A stretch of DNA of 64,000 nucleotides, taken from assembly GCF_052180215.1 (NCBI RefSeq), contig NZ_CP197471.1:2948001-3012000 (forward strand). Direction: 5' to 3'. Shown piece after piece: positions 41,491 through 50,416 of the stretch (position 1 is the stretch's first letter; each line of letters begins with the position of its first letter). This DNA comes from Pseudoneobacillus sp052180215. GTDB lineage: Bacteria; Bacillota; Bacilli; Bacillales; Cytobacillaceae. The notes under the pieces are model-generated. The model was given only the letters and a program-made list of their open reading frames with translations. It was not told the origin of the DNA and ran no database searches. The position numbers and the translations under genes are program-made.

Positions 41491-42396
41491 TTATTTAGCA
41501 GCAGAGCAGAGTGCAAGTGCAAGAGAATATAATTTACTCTCAGCAGAATCCGCTCTAGAAGTTAATACAATTGGTGCCTTTGCGCCTGCAATGACTGCAC
41601 CGACTTTCGCATTGGCAAAATAAACAAGTGCTTTATACAAAACATTCCCGACCTCGATAGTAGGAACTAAAAGAATATCTGCCTGTCCAGCTACTTCGCT
41701 TGATATTCCTTTGTGTTCTGCAGCAAATTTAGATATAGCATTGTCTAATGCAAGAGGACCATCAATGACACAATCCTTAATTTGCCCTCTTTTATTCATA
41801 ACCGTTAAGGCGGCTGCATCCAATGTTGCTTGCATCGAAGGATTAATTACCTCAACTGCGGCAATTGGCGCGACCTTTGGTAGTGATACACCAATTTTTT
41901 TGGCTATAGCAACTGTATTATTTACAATTTGAGCTTTTTGTTCTAAATCAGGTGCAATGTTCATCGCCGCATCAGATAAGATGATAAATTGTTCAAAACC
42001 ATCCACTTCAAAAACAGCAACATGTGATAAAACATTTCCTGTCCTCAACCCAAAATCCTTATTTAATACAGCTTTTAAAATAGTTGCAGTTGGAATGTTA
42101 CCCTTCATCAGTACATCTGCTTCATTCAGCTTAACTGCCTTAACTGCATTTTCGGCAGCTAACTGGCTTGAATTTGTATGAATTACTTTAATTGCGGAGT
42201 TCGTTATTAAACTTGGATTTTTTTCTTCCATGAGTTGTAATATCTTTTCCCTATCACCGAATAAAAGAAATTTCCCAAGTTCTAATTTTACTGCGTCATT
42301 TACTGCTTCAATTACTTCAGAGTCTTCAGCAGCAGCAACCGCCACTGTTTGATTTTCCATCTGGGTTGCTTTTCTGATAAGTTCCTCTAGTTTCAT
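41491..42396 (-). CDS. ptb: Phosphate butyryltransferase
   Basis: 301 residues from ATG 42396 behind GAAAGGG. The open frame reaches 42435 but that would overlap the start site of the sigma-54 promoter. It belongs to the Pta/Ptb family: MKGNIPTATILKAVLN, LSHVAVFEVDGFEQFIILSD and APIVLTSRADSAESKLYSLA at the C-terminus. It converts branched or straight short-chain acyl-CoA to acyl phosphate for Buk. First gene of the bkd operon, transcribed from the -24/-12 promoter at 42445-42461. Confidence 0.94.
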   Translation of the reverse strand: MKLEELIRKATQMENQTVAVAAAEDSEVIEAVNDAVKLELGKFLLFGDREKILQLMEEKNPSLITNSAIKVIHTNSSQLAAENAVKAVKLNEADVLMKGNIPTATILKAVLNKDFGLRTGNVLSHVAVFEVDGFEQFIILSDAAMNIAPDLEQKAQIVNNTVAIAKKIGVSLPKVAPIAAVEVINPSMQATLDAAALTVMNKRGQIKDCVIDGPLALDNAISKFAAEHKGISSEVAGQADILLVPTIEVGNVLYKALVYFANAKVGAVIAGAKAPIVLTSRADSAESKLYSLALALCSAAK

Positions 42397-42444
42397 AATG
42401 ATTTCAACCCTTTCTACCATTAAACACGAACTCAATTATATTCT

Positions 42445-42461
42445 TGCAAGAAGCGTGCCAA
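42445..42461 (-). promoter_or_regulatory. Sigma-54 (SigL) -24/-12 promoter of the bkd operon
   Basis: On the minus strand TTGGCACGCTTCTTGCA has invariant GG and GC elements with correct spacing. It lies about 50 bases before the ptb start and downstream of bkdR, an activator with a sigma-54 interaction domain. Confidence 0.93.
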
Positions 42462-42472
42462 AATTATTTTTA

Positions 42473-42486
42473 TGAAAACGCTTTAT
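42473..42486. promoter_or_regulatory. Possible cre (CcpA) site
   Basis: TGAAAACGCTTTAT matches 12 of 14 positions of the cre consensus TGWAANCGNTNWCA, the last two being off. It lies just upstream of the -24 element, where CcpA could block the BkdR-bound region or looping. Confidence 0.4.
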
Positions 42487-42538
42487 TTTTAAGTATTTGT
42501 TTTTATTGGTATATGCAAAATTGTTCATACCATGAAAA

Positions 42539-44611
42539 TTATTGCATGCTATTATTTGCAATATCTAATTTTTCAAGTTTATAATACAAATTCCGTAATG
42601 ATAACCCAAGTGCTTTAGCGGTTAATGTTTTATTACCATTGAAACGACTTAAAGTCTGGGATATCAATTTGGATTCGAATTGTTCAACCATTTCTGTCAG
42701 AGATTGATTCATTTCAACAGGTTGCTGATCTTGTTTTTCATTTTTTCTCGCCAATTTATCATTTTTCAATTCAGGTAAGTGATGAATATCCACCATCGAC
42801 TCGTTATATTTCATAAATATAATAGCTCGTCCCAGAATATTTTCTAGTTCACGAACATTACCTGGCCATTCATACATCATCAGCTGATTTAATGCTGCCT
42901 CGGTAACCCCTTCCACATTCCTCCCATAATCACGATTTATTTTATGTAATAATCGTTCACAAAGAGCTGGGATTTCCTTTAGCCTTGCTCTTAAAGGGGG
43001 AATATGAATAGGCATACGGTTTAAACGATAGTATAAGTCTTCCCTAAATGTCTTTGCTGCAATTCCTTTTTCTAAATTCACATTCGTTGCTGCAATGACT
43101 CGAACATTAATAGGTAGAGGTTTGGTTCCGCCTACACGGATAATTTCTTGTTCTTGTAAAACTCTAAGTAATTTGGCTTGTGTACCTGCAGGTAACTCTC
43201 CTATCTCGTCGAGAAAAATACTTCCATTATTGGCTTCTTCAAATAACCCTCTTTTGCCTCCTCGTTTGGCTCCAGAAAAAGCTCCTTCCTCATAGCCAAA
43301 TAATTCACTCTCCAGTAATGACTCTGAAATAGCAGCGCAATTCACTCGGATAAACTTATTGAATTTACGGTCACTCGCATTATGTATAGCATGTGCAAAT
43401 AATTCTTTCCCTGTTCCTGACTCTCCTCTGAGTAATACAGTTGCAGGGGTTTTTGCCCCTAACTTTGCTTGTTCTATCGCAAGTTTCATTTCTTCGGATA
43501 TCCCAATAATATCCTCAAAGGAATATTTAGCTTCAAGAGTGCGAATAATTTGTCTTGCACGGGTTAATTCTCTATTTAAAGATTGAATTTCAGACATATC
43601 ATGAATAACACCAACACTGCCCTTTAACTTCCCATCTACAATAATAGGTGCTACATTAACCACTACTTCTTTTTTATTAGGCCCTACTCTCATGGCTACT
43701 CCACGTACCGGTCTCCTCGTTTGAAGAACCCTCATGTGCATACTTTCTCCCTCAGAAATATCTGCAGTTGCTGGCTGACCAATCACTTCTTCTTCCTTCA
43801 GTCCTGTAATTCTTGAGTAAGCTCTATTAATCATTATTCCTCTTCCCACATCATCAACAACAGATATGGCATCATCGCTCGATTGAATGATCGCTTGAAG
43901 CATGGTTTGGATTTCTTTTAAATTTGTTACTTCCTCTGCTAAATTTAGAACTCCTGTTATATCCTTAAACACAGCAAACGCACCAAACAGTCTTCCATTT
44001 TCATCAATTAAGGGGATGCGAGTAGTGATAATTTTAAAACCATTAAATAAAACCTGTTCCTGATTCGTTTCCATACGTCTTGTTTCTAAAATTCTTGGAA
44101 GTTCAGAATTAGGTATAATATCTGTTATTTGCTTGCCAATTACTTCCTTACCTTGAACACCTACTATTTTTTCAGCACTACGATTAAAGAAAACAATTTC
44201 ACCTTTAACATTTATCACAATCATACCGTCATCAGTCGAATTAAAGATAAGATCATGTTTGTAAGTTTCATTTCGGAGGGTACTTATAAGTTCTTCTTTT
44301 TCTAGCATTAATTTCGAGATTAAAAAGGCAACACTTCCTGGGATCAGCACGGTATTTTTACTTCTTGCATCACGTAACTCTTTAAATACCTCTTCATCAC
44401 CAGTAACTTCAATAATAATATCAACTTCATCCGACAGAAAAGGTCTCCAATCACTACTGGTTAATATCCCTTCCTGCTTTGCCAATTTTAAACCTGGAGC
44501 ATTCGGATTATGGTCCACTACTACTTTTACATCAAGAACAGCTGTCTCTTTTAAAATTTTTAAAATCGCAGTTCCACCTTTTCCAGCTCCAACAATCATT
44601 ACAGTTTGCAT
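42539..44611 (-). CDS. bkdR: Sigma-54-dependent activator BkdR
   Basis: 690 residues from ATG 44611 behind AAAAAGGATGA; the frame extends upstream to 44728 without a binding site. The N-terminal Rossmann-like segment MQTVMIVGAGKGGTAILKIL is followed by two PAS domains (FNSTDDGMIVINVKGEIVFF; AIIQSSDDAISVVDD) and the AAA+ domain with Walker A GESGTGKELFA, the sigma-54 loop GAFSGA (Ser for the usual Thr), Walker B and GSIFLDEIGELP. A Fis-type helix-turn-helix lies at the end (TLTAKALGLSLRNLYYKLEK). It activates the downstream -24/-12 promoter in response to branched-chain compounds. Confidence 0.94.
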   Translation of the reverse strand: MQTVMIVGAGKGGTAILKILKETAVLDVKVVVDHNPNAPGLKLAKQEGILTSSDWRPFLSDEVDIIIEVTGDEEVFKELRDARSKNTVLIPGSVAFLISKLMLEKEELISTLRNETYKHDLIFNSTDDGMIVINVKGEIVFFNRSAEKIVGVQGKEVIGKQITDIIPNSELPRILETRRMETNQEQVLFNGFKIITTRIPLIDENGRLFGAFAVFKDITGVLNLAEEVTNLKEIQTMLQAIIQSSDDAISVVDDVGRGIMINRAYSRITGLKEEEVIGQPATADISEGESMHMRVLQTRRPVRGVAMRVGPNKKEVVVNVAPIIVDGKLKGSVGVIHDMSEIQSLNRELTRARQIIRTLEAKYSFEDIIGISEEMKLAIEQAKLGAKTPATVLLRGESGTGKELFAHAIHNASDRKFNKFIRVNCAAISESLLESELFGYEEGAFSGAKRGGKRGLFEEANNGSIFLDEIGELPAGTQAKLLRVLQEQEIIRVGGTKPLPINVRVIAATNVNLEKGIAAKTFREDLYYRLNRMPIHIPPLRARLKEIPALCERLLHKINRDYGRNVEGVTEAALNQLMMYEWPGNVRELENILGRAIIFMKYNESMVDIHHLPELKNDKLARKNEKQDQQPVEMNQSLTEMVEQFESKLISQTLSRFNGNKTLTAKALGLSLRNLYYKLEKLDIANNSMQ

Positions 44612-44811
44612 TTTATCATCCTTTTTGGAAAAAGCTTTCATGTTATTTATTCGAAGGTATGAAAATTTTTTCACTCTTATTTTATACCTATTTTGTTTTC
44701 TTGACAAATGGCACCTATGGTATATCATTTTTAATGGGGAAGAATATTGTAATGATTTATTGAATATCCCATTTTCATAAAAATACTTTACACTTAGAAT
44801 GGATGTTTAAC

Positions 44812-45060
44812 ATGACAAGAATAATAGCCTTAGTCATATTGCTGATACCAGGAGTTATTGCGGCAGTCGGCATTAAATTTATGAGAGATATGTTTTTTGG
44901 AATCCTACATGCTCCAATCCCATACTTATGGCTTCAATTTCTTATTGGACTTATCTTTTTTATTGTTGGTTTAGGTTTTGTAGCAGGCTTTATCTTTCAT
45001 CGTGACCGTAAAAGAAATAAAGTGCAAGCAAAATTCCAACAGGATAAAAAACGACCGTAG
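44812..45060 (+). CDS. yqzF: YqzF-like small membrane protein (DUF2627)
   Basis: 82 residues from ATG 44812 (ATG 44803 is also possible). Two transmembrane helices: IIALVILLIPGVIAAVGI and LWLQFLIGLIFFIVGLGFVA, followed by a basic tail HRDRKRNKVQAKF. This is the DUF2627/YqzF pattern, found next to bkdR in B. subtilis. Function is not known. It is divergent from bkdR and convergent with yqiK. Confidence 0.82.
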   Translation: MTRIIALVILLIPGVIAAVGIKFMRDMFFGILHAPIPYLWLQFLIGLIFFIVGLGFVAGFIFHRDRKRNKVQAKFQQDKKRP

Positions 45061-45081
45061 ATTCTTATCTACGGTCGTTTT
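45047..45081. terminator. Bidirectional terminator overlapping the yqzF and yqiK ends
   Basis: AAAACGACCGTAG pairs with CTACGGTCGTTTT. The last codons of both convergent genes are inside the hairpin. Confidence 0.87.
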
Positions 45082-45806
45082 CTTAAGCTTATTTGTATTT
45101 CTTTTGCTTTTATTGGGTCATCCGTTATAAATGACGTGCAACCGACTTCAAATAATCTTCTCATATCTTCTTCTTTATTAACTGTATAGGGGCGAACGGC
45201 TATCCCATTCTCCATTGAGCTAAGAATAATTTCGTTTGGTGCGGCAAGCAATCTTGGATGGATTCCTTTTGCTTTAATGGATTGAGCATAAATCCATGGC
45301 ATATATAGCCCTTCGGAGTATAGCGGGGCCGTTTCTATTTCCGGAGCTAAGCGATAACAATAAACGATACTGTAATGATTAAAAGAAGAAAGGATCATTC
45401 TATTTTCTAAATTATAATGGCGTATTAGGGATATAACTTTTTCTTCCATGCCCTTATAGGGAAATATTCCGTTCTTTAGTTCAACATTACAGATAAGTGA
45501 ATTAGTTGTTAACCATTCTAAAAATTCATTAAAAGATGGGATTGGTTCTCTTTTCAACAATCTCTTATTTTTATAGCTTGCATCAAGTTTTCTGATTTCT
45601 TTGAATGTAAGATCTTTTACAAATCCTGATCCATTCGTAGTTCTATCAACCTTTTCATCATGAATAACAACTATTTCTCCATCCTTCGTTAATTGTACAT
45701 CAATCTCCAATCCATCGGCTTCAGCTTTCTCTGTCTCTATAAAAGCCTTCATCGTATTTTCAGGAAAAGCTGCTGAATAACCACGGTGGGCAAATATTTG
45801 TGTCAT
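45069..45806 (-). CDS. yqiK: Glycerophosphodiester phosphodiesterase (YqiK type)
   Basis: 245 residues, GDPD TIM barrel: FAHRGYSAAFPENTMKAF with the catalytic His, DGLEIDVQLTKDGEIVVIHDE with Glu, Asp and the second His, and CNVELKNG. There is no signal peptide, so it works in the cytoplasm, unlike the secreted GlpQ. It hydrolyses glycerophosphodiesters to glycerol-3-phosphate and an alcohol. Synteny with yqiK near spo0A supports the name. Confidence 0.9.
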   Translation of the reverse strand: MTQIFAHRGYSAAFPENTMKAFIETEKAEADGLEIDVQLTKDGEIVVIHDEKVDRTTNGSGFVKDLTFKEIRKLDASYKNKRLLKREPIPSFNEFLEWLTTNSLICNVELKNGIFPYKGMEEKVISLIRHYNLENRMILSSFNHYSIVYCYRLAPEIETAPLYSEGLYMPWIYAQSIKAKGIHPRLLAAPNEIILSSMENGIAVRPYTVNKEEDMRRLFEVGCTSFITDDPIKAKEIQISLRKRP

Positions 45807-45847
45807 TTATTTTGATCCCCCTCTTTTTTCTGAGTTAAGCAAGAACA

Positions 45848-45966
45848 AAAAGCGTAAGCGCCTTGAACAGCCCCGACAAGCAAATGTTCTCTAGTGTAAG
45901 AAGTCTGAACTTCGACTTCTTACACTAGAGGTTATTTGACCTCGAGGGCTAGGCGCTGGAGCTGGA
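45848..45966 (+). repeat. Dispersed modular palindromic repeat, copy D
   Basis: Outer modules AGCGTAAGCGCCTTGAACAGC (about 45851-45870, quoted in part) and CGAGGGCTAGGCGCTGGAGC. The inner stem is a perfect 17-bp pair, 45889-45905 with 45914-45930 (CTCTAGTGTAAGAAGTC / GACTTCTTACACTAGAG). There are no mini-hairpin insertions. It lies between yqiK and spo0A. Confidence 0.85.
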
Positions 45967-46027
45967 TTACGAAAAACTTCTTCTAAAGTTATCTACAAGT
46001 TTAAATTTTATAAATTCCTAAACCAAA

Positions 46028-46070
46028 ATAAAAGACTGAATATAAGATTGTGAAATCTTACTCAGTCCTT
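46028..46070 (-). terminator. spo0A terminator
   Basis: GACTGA-TAAGATT / AATCTTA-TCAGTC hairpin, followed on the minus strand by TTTTATTTT, 15 bases after the spo0A stop. Confidence 0.83.
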
Positions 46071-46085
46071 TTAATTTTATTCCTT

Positions 46086-46877
46086 TCAGGAAGCTTTATG
46101 CTCCAAACGTAACTTATCAGCTACCATTGCAATAAATTCAGAATTGGTTGGTTTTGCTTTTGACATGCTTACTGTATAACCAAATAAAGAAGAAATAGAA
46201 TCAATATTTCCACGGCTCCATGCTACTTCGATGGCATGACGAATGGCCCGCTCAACACGGCTTGCAGTAGTGTTATATTTTTTAGCAATATCCGGATACA
46301 ATACTTTTGTAATAGAACCAAGTAATTCGATATCGTTATAAACCATTGAAATGGCTTCACGTAGATATAAATAGCCTTTAATATGTGCAGGAACACCAAT
46401 TTCATGAATGATACTTGTAATACTTGCATCAAGATTTTTAGGCTTTTGCTCAACAGGTTGACGGAACCCTTGGTTTAATGGCTTTCTTGACATTTGATTT
46501 GTTTGACCGCTAACCTGACGGACAATACTAGCCAGATTCTCCATATCAAATGGCTTTAAGATAAAGTAAGCTGCTCCTAAATCTACTGCTTTTTTTGTTA
46601 CATCTTCTTGACCAAATGCGGTAAGCATAATCACGTTTGGTAATGAGTTTTTTCTAAGATCACGTAAACGTTCCAATACAGCTAGACCATCTAAATGAGG
46701 CATAATTATATCTAAAACAAGAACATCAGGTTCTACTTGTTCAAGTAAGGTAAGGCATTCTTGACCATTATGTGCAATCCCCACTACTTCTAAATCTTCT
46801 TGGGATGAAAGATAGTCCTCTAATAAACCTACTAATTCTCTATTATCATCTACGATACATACTTTAATTTTTTTCAA
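46086..46877 (-). CDS. spo0A: Sporulation master regulator Spo0A
   Basis: 263 residues from a TTG start at 46877, nine bases after AGGAGG. The receiver domain (1-120) has Asp10, Asp11 and the phosphoacceptor Asp56 in LVLDIIMPHLDG. A Gln/Lys linker is followed by the Spo0A_C DNA-binding domain with SITSIIHEIGVPAHIKGYLY and the recognition region NTTASRVERAIRHAIEVAWSRG. Phosphorylated by the phosphorelay, it turns sporulation genes on and abrB off. The upstream region holds a sigma-H promoter and 0A boxes, so it is autoregulated. spoIVB and recN lie upstream, as in all Bacillus. Confidence 0.97.
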   Translation of the reverse strand: MKKIKVCIVDDNRELVGLLEDYLSSQEDLEVVGIAHNGQECLTLLEQVEPDVLVLDIIMPHLDGLAVLERLRDLRKNSLPNVIMLTAFGQEDVTKKAVDLGAAYFILKPFDMENLASIVRQVSGQTNQMSRKPLNQGFRQPVEQKPKNLDASITSIIHEIGVPAHIKGYLYLREAISMVYNDIELLGSITKVLYPDIAKKYNTTASRVERAIRHAIEVAWSRGNIDSISSLFGYTVSMSKAKPTNSEFIAMVADKLRLEHKAS

Positions 46878-46940
46878 TTCAAGCTTCCTCCTCAAGTAAT
46901 ATAGCCACTTTATCTGTTTCTTATTTCTATTCTAAATTAC

Positions 46941-46969
46941 AAATTCGACAATGCAACAAAAATTCCTCT
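46941..46969 (-). promoter_or_regulatory. Sigma-H promoter (Ps) of spo0A, with overlapping 0A box
   Basis: On the minus strand -35 AGAGGAATT (RNAGGAWWW), an 11-base spacer and -10 GTCGAATTT (RNNGAATWW) match the sigma-H consensus exactly. The -10 also forms a 0A box TTGTCGAA (rc of 46944-46951). Confidence 0.85.
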
Positions 46970-47032
46970 TGTTTTTTAAAAATTTCTTAAAAATTACGCA
47001 AAATCTTAATTTTCCTTCGATTTTCTTGTAAA

Positions 47033-47081
47033 TTCGACTTATTTCGATAGTTGACAATTACATTATTATAATTTTGTCGAA
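47033..47081. promoter_or_regulatory. Additional 0A-box-like sites upstream of spo0A
   Basis: TGTCGAA is perfect on the plus strand at 47075-47081. One-mismatch copies lie on the minus strand at 47033-47039 (AGTCGAA) and 47043-47049 (TATCGAA), ten bases apart. A TTGTCA -35-like element (rc of 47052-47057) may be the vegetative promoter, but its -10 is weak. Confidence 0.6.
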
Positions 47082-47130
47082 AAATCTTTATTTTTAATAT
47101 ATTTTACCACACTCTTTCCATTTTAAACAA

Positions 47131-47163
47131 AAAAAATAGGCGAAATATATACGCCTATTTTTT
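47131..47163 (-). terminator. spoIVB terminator
   Basis: AAATAGGCG / CGCCTATTT hairpin with A- and T-runs on both sides, directly after the spoIVB stop. Confidence 0.85.
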
Positions 47164-47167
47164 CGAA

Positions 47168-48466
47168 TCAGCTTGCTTTTTGTTTTGATTTTTCATATAT
47201 ATCTATACCTGCTTCATTTAGCATCCACTCAATATGAACACCGTATCCAGAAGTAGGATCATTTACGAATACATGGGTTACAGCTCCGATTAATTTTCCA
47301 TCTTGGATAATGGGACTTCCACTCATTCCCTGAACAATCCCACCTGTTTTTTCAAGTAACTTTTTATCTGTTATCTTTAATACCATACCTTTTGTAGCCG
47401 GGAACTTTTGTGGAATGGTACTGACGATTTCAATATCAAAAAGCTCTACTTTATCATCTTCTACAACGGTTAAAATTTGTGCCGGCCCTTCTTTTACTTG
47501 ATGAGATAACGCAATCGGTAATGGTTTATCAAATACTCCATTAGAAATTTCTTTGTGTAGTTCTCCAAAGATTCCAAATGGGCTATTTCTTTTGATGTCT
47601 CCAATAATTTCACGATCGGATGAAAAACGAGCGAGTTTTTCACCTGGATCGCCATTACTTCCTTTTTCAATAGAAGTTACAGTAGAACGGACGATTTGCC
47701 CATCTTCAACGACTATCGGTTTTTTTGTATCCATATCAGAAATGACATGACCTAGTGCCCCATACTTTTTTGACTTTGGATCGTAAAATGTCATTGTACC
47801 GATACCCGCTGCAGAATCTCGTATATAAAGACCTAATTTATAGGTATCCTCATTTTCATCTTTTAACGGCTGAAGCTTAGTTGTAAATTCACCGCTTTCA
47901 CGGCTAATGACAACTTGTAACGGTTTTCCGTTTTCACCGGAATTTTGTACAAATGGAGCCACATCTGACATTTTTTCGATTGTTTGACCATTTATTTTAG
48001 TAATAATATCTCCAACCTTAATTCCTGCAATTTCTCCCGGAGATTTTTTACCATTATTGGTACTAACTTGGTGATGCCCAACTACTAAAACACCTACCGT
48101 ATTTAACTTTACACCAATTGATTGTCCACCTGGAATAACTTTAAAATCCTTTAATACATTAACATCGACTTTTTTAATAGGGAAACCTGCTAATTCAAGG
48201 AGCATTTCATTTTTTCCTTGTTCGGCGGCATTAATTTTAACTGTATCCCTTTTGTCCTTTAGGGAAATACTTGAATTGTTATGAGTTAATGAAACGGTTA
48301 CCGGAACAGCTTTATTCATTTGTAGCTGCTGTCCTTCAAATACAGTAATGCTTTTCGGAATTTCGATATATTCCTGGAAGTATGAGGAAAAACCGATTGA
48401 AATTAATGAAACAAGGAGAATTCCACCCATTATTTTTCTTAAACTTTCAATGAACAAATTTTTCAC
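47168..48466 (-). CDS. spoIVB: SpoIVB serine peptidase (sporulation signalling)
   Basis: 432 residues if GTG 48466 is used; TTG 48457 fits the GAGGAG binding site better. An N-terminal membrane helix (MGGILLVSLISIGFSSYF) is followed by a PDZ domain (about 115-200, VGVLVVGHHQV, GIKVGDIITKINGQ) and an S55 peptidase domain with the nucleophile Ser382 in GIVQGMSGSPII. It is made in the forespore and cleaves SpoIVFA in the intermembrane space to activate pro-sigma-K processing. I did not find a clear sigma-F/G promoter upstream. Confidence 0.95.
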   Translation of the reverse strand: MKNLFIESLRKIMGGILLVSLISIGFSSYFQEYIEIPKSITVFEGQQLQMNKAVPVTVSLTHNNSSISLKDKRDTVKINAAEQGKNEMLLELAGFPIKKVDVNVLKDFKVIPGGQSIGVKLNTVGVLVVGHHQVSTNNGKKSPGEIAGIKVGDIITKINGQTIEKMSDVAPFVQNSGENGKPLQVVISRESGEFTTKLQPLKDENEDTYKLGLYIRDSAAGIGTMTFYDPKSKKYGALGHVISDMDTKKPIVVEDGQIVRSTVTSIEKGSNGDPGEKLARFSSDREIIGDIKRNSPFGIFGELHKEISNGVFDKPLPIALSHQVKEGPAQILTVVEDDKVELFDIEIVSTIPQKFPATKGMVLKITDKKLLEKTGGIVQGMSGSPIIQDGKLIGAVTHVFVNDPTSGYGVHIEWMLNEAGIDIYEKSKQKAS

Positions 48467-48629
48467 TCTCCTCGCTTCTAGTCCACAACGTCTAATTGGC
48501 TACAGTTATAATTTTGCCTTGATTCAGGTCATTTATAACTGGAAGATAAAGAAAAGCTTTTAGAACTGCTTGATTTCTTTTTATTCAAGCTCTCTGTTAA
48601 ATTTTTCTGTTGACTCCGTTAGAATTAAA

Positions 48630-48665
48630 AAAGGAAAAGAACAATATGTTCTTCTCCTCTTTTTC
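48630..48665 (-). terminator. recN terminator
   Basis: An AGGAaAAGAACA / TGTTCTTcTCCT hairpin lies 33 bases past the recN stop, with T-runs on both strands. Confidence 0.75.
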
Positions 48666-48697
48666 ATTGCGAATTGCACAAACAATAACATAAGCAG

Positions 48698-50401
48698 CTA
48701 ATTTACAGTTTCCTTTTGTTTCTTCATCTCACTTGCCATAACTAATAATTCTTCGGCATGTTGTTTCGTTAAATCAGTGATTTCTACTCCAGAAATCATT
48801 CGACCAATTTCTTTCACTTTTTCAGCAATCGATAATGAACTTACAGATGTTATCGTTCTTCCTTCTACAATTTTTTTAGAGATAAATAAATGGATATCTG
48901 CCATTGCTGCTACCTGTGGAAGGTGAGAAATACATAAAACTTGAGAATTTACCGCAACATGATGGATTTTCTCAGCAATTGCCTGAGCTACTCTACCACT
49001 AACACCGGTATCTACCTCGTCAAAGATTATCGATGTGACACCTTGATGTTTGGAGAAAATGCTTTTTAAAGCTAACATAATTCTAGAGAGTTCCCCGCCA
49101 GAAGCCACTTTTACAAGTGGCTTTAATGGTTCTCCAGGATTGGTTGAAATAAAAAATTCTAAATGATCCATACCAGCCATTGTAAAATGTTCATTTTTAT
49201 TTTCAAACCTAATTTCAAAAACTGCTTTCTCCATATAAAGCTCTTTTAATTCTTTATGAATTAAATTAGTCAATTTTTGGGCCCATTTTTTTCTTAATTG
49301 ACTTAAGTGGAGAGCTTCTTCTTTTAAGTCTTTAGTGAGCTCTTTTATCTCTATTTCTAATTGTCCGATATGCGTTTCTTTATTTTGGATCGTTTCTATT
49401 TCTTCTTCAATCTTTGCAGAATACTCTAAGATTTCTTCAATGGTTTTTCCGTATTTACGTTTTAGTTGATTTATTTCATTCCATCTATCCTCAATTTCAT
49501 TCAATCGATTCGGATCAAATTCAAGTCCATCTAATTCGTTACGCAAAGTCCTATTTACGTCTTCTAGTGAGTAAAAAATAGTTGAAATCGAATCAAATAA
49601 TTCTTGATAATGGGAATCTAACTGTGCAACATCCTCTAAATTCCCCATAACTAAACTAATCCAATCCAACCCCTTATGCTCTCCATTTAATGCTGAATAA
49701 GATGTTTGTATTAAGCTAAAAATTCTTTCAAAATTACCAAGCTTTTTCTTTTCTTCATAAAGTTCTGTATCTTCATTAAGTTTAAGGTTTGCTTTTTCAA
49801 TTTCATCAAATTGGAATTGAATTAGATCTAGTCTATGAGCCATTTGTTGTTCATTTTCACTTAAATGTTTTAACTTTTTAATTGTATTCTCATACTGGCG
49901 GTATAGAATTTGATATTCCTTTAATGCTGGTGCTATTTCTGCAGCTCCAAATTGGTCTAAAAGTATTAAATGAGAGGATTCATTCATTAATTCTTGATGT
50001 TCATGTTGTCCGTGAATATCAACCAAAGTAGACCCTACTTCTCTTAAAGTAGCGATGGTCACTAATTTTCCATTGACCCGGCATATACTTTTGCCTGACT
50101 TGGAAATTTCTCTACGCAGGACGACCATTCCATCTTCTATATCAATTCCGAATTCAGATGCTTTTTTTATAATAGGATGTTCTATTTCATCAACCTGAAA
50201 TAATCCTTCTATTTCAGCCTTTTCTTCACCATGGCGGACAAATTCTAAGGAACCTCTTCCACCAACTAGTAGATGAATGGCATCTATAATAATTGATTTA
50301 CCTGCACCTGTTTCTCCTGTTAAAACCGTTAAACCTTTGTCAAACGAAATTGTTTGTTTCTCAATAATCGCAAAGTTTTTTATGGATAATTCTATTAACA
50401 A
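48698..50401 (-). CDS. recN: DNA repair protein RecN
   Basis: 567 residues from a TTG start at 50401 (starting MLIELSIKNFAIIEK, as other RecN proteins do), behind GGGGTGAGGGG. It is an SMC-like ATPase: Walker A GETGAGKSIIID at about 29-40, two long coiled-coil stretches in the middle (EYQILYRQYENTIKKLK; EIEEEIETIQNKETHIG), the signature LVKVASGGELSRIMLALK and Walker B IIFDEVDTGVSG. It gathers DNA ends at double-strand breaks. It lies 15 bases after argR, the standard order in Bacillus. Confidence 0.95.
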   Translation of the reverse strand: MLIELSIKNFAIIEKQTISFDKGLTVLTGETGAGKSIIIDAIHLLVGGRGSLEFVRHGEEKAEIEGLFQVDEIEHPIIKKASEFGIDIEDGMVVLRREISKSGKSICRVNGKLVTIATLREVGSTLVDIHGQHEHQELMNESSHLILLDQFGAAEIAPALKEYQILYRQYENTIKKLKHLSENEQQMAHRLDLIQFQFDEIEKANLKLNEDTELYEEKKKLGNFERIFSLIQTSYSALNGEHKGLDWISLVMGNLEDVAQLDSHYQELFDSISTIFYSLEDVNRTLRNELDGLEFDPNRLNEIEDRWNEINQLKRKYGKTIEEILEYSAKIEEEIETIQNKETHIGQLEIEIKELTKDLKEEALHLSQLRKKWAQKLTNLIHKELKELYMEKAVFEIRFENKNEHFTMAGMDHLEFFISTNPGEPLKPLVKVASGGELSRIMLALKSIFSKHQGVTSIIFDEVDTGVSGRVAQAIAEKIHHVAVNSQVLCISHLPQVAAMADIHLFISKKIVEGRTITSVSSLSIAEKVKEIGRMISGVEITDLTKQHAEELLVMASEMKKQKETVN

Positions 50402-50416
50402 TCCCCTCACCCCTTA

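Noticed and set aside
42397..42435. Longer N-terminus for Ptb
   Set aside because: Would place the start codon at the transcription start region of the sigma-54 promoter; ATG 42396 has the binding site.
296..45966. CRISPR interpretation of the repeated modules
   Set aside because: Copies are 5-24 kb apart, not in an array with unique spacers, and no cas genes are present.
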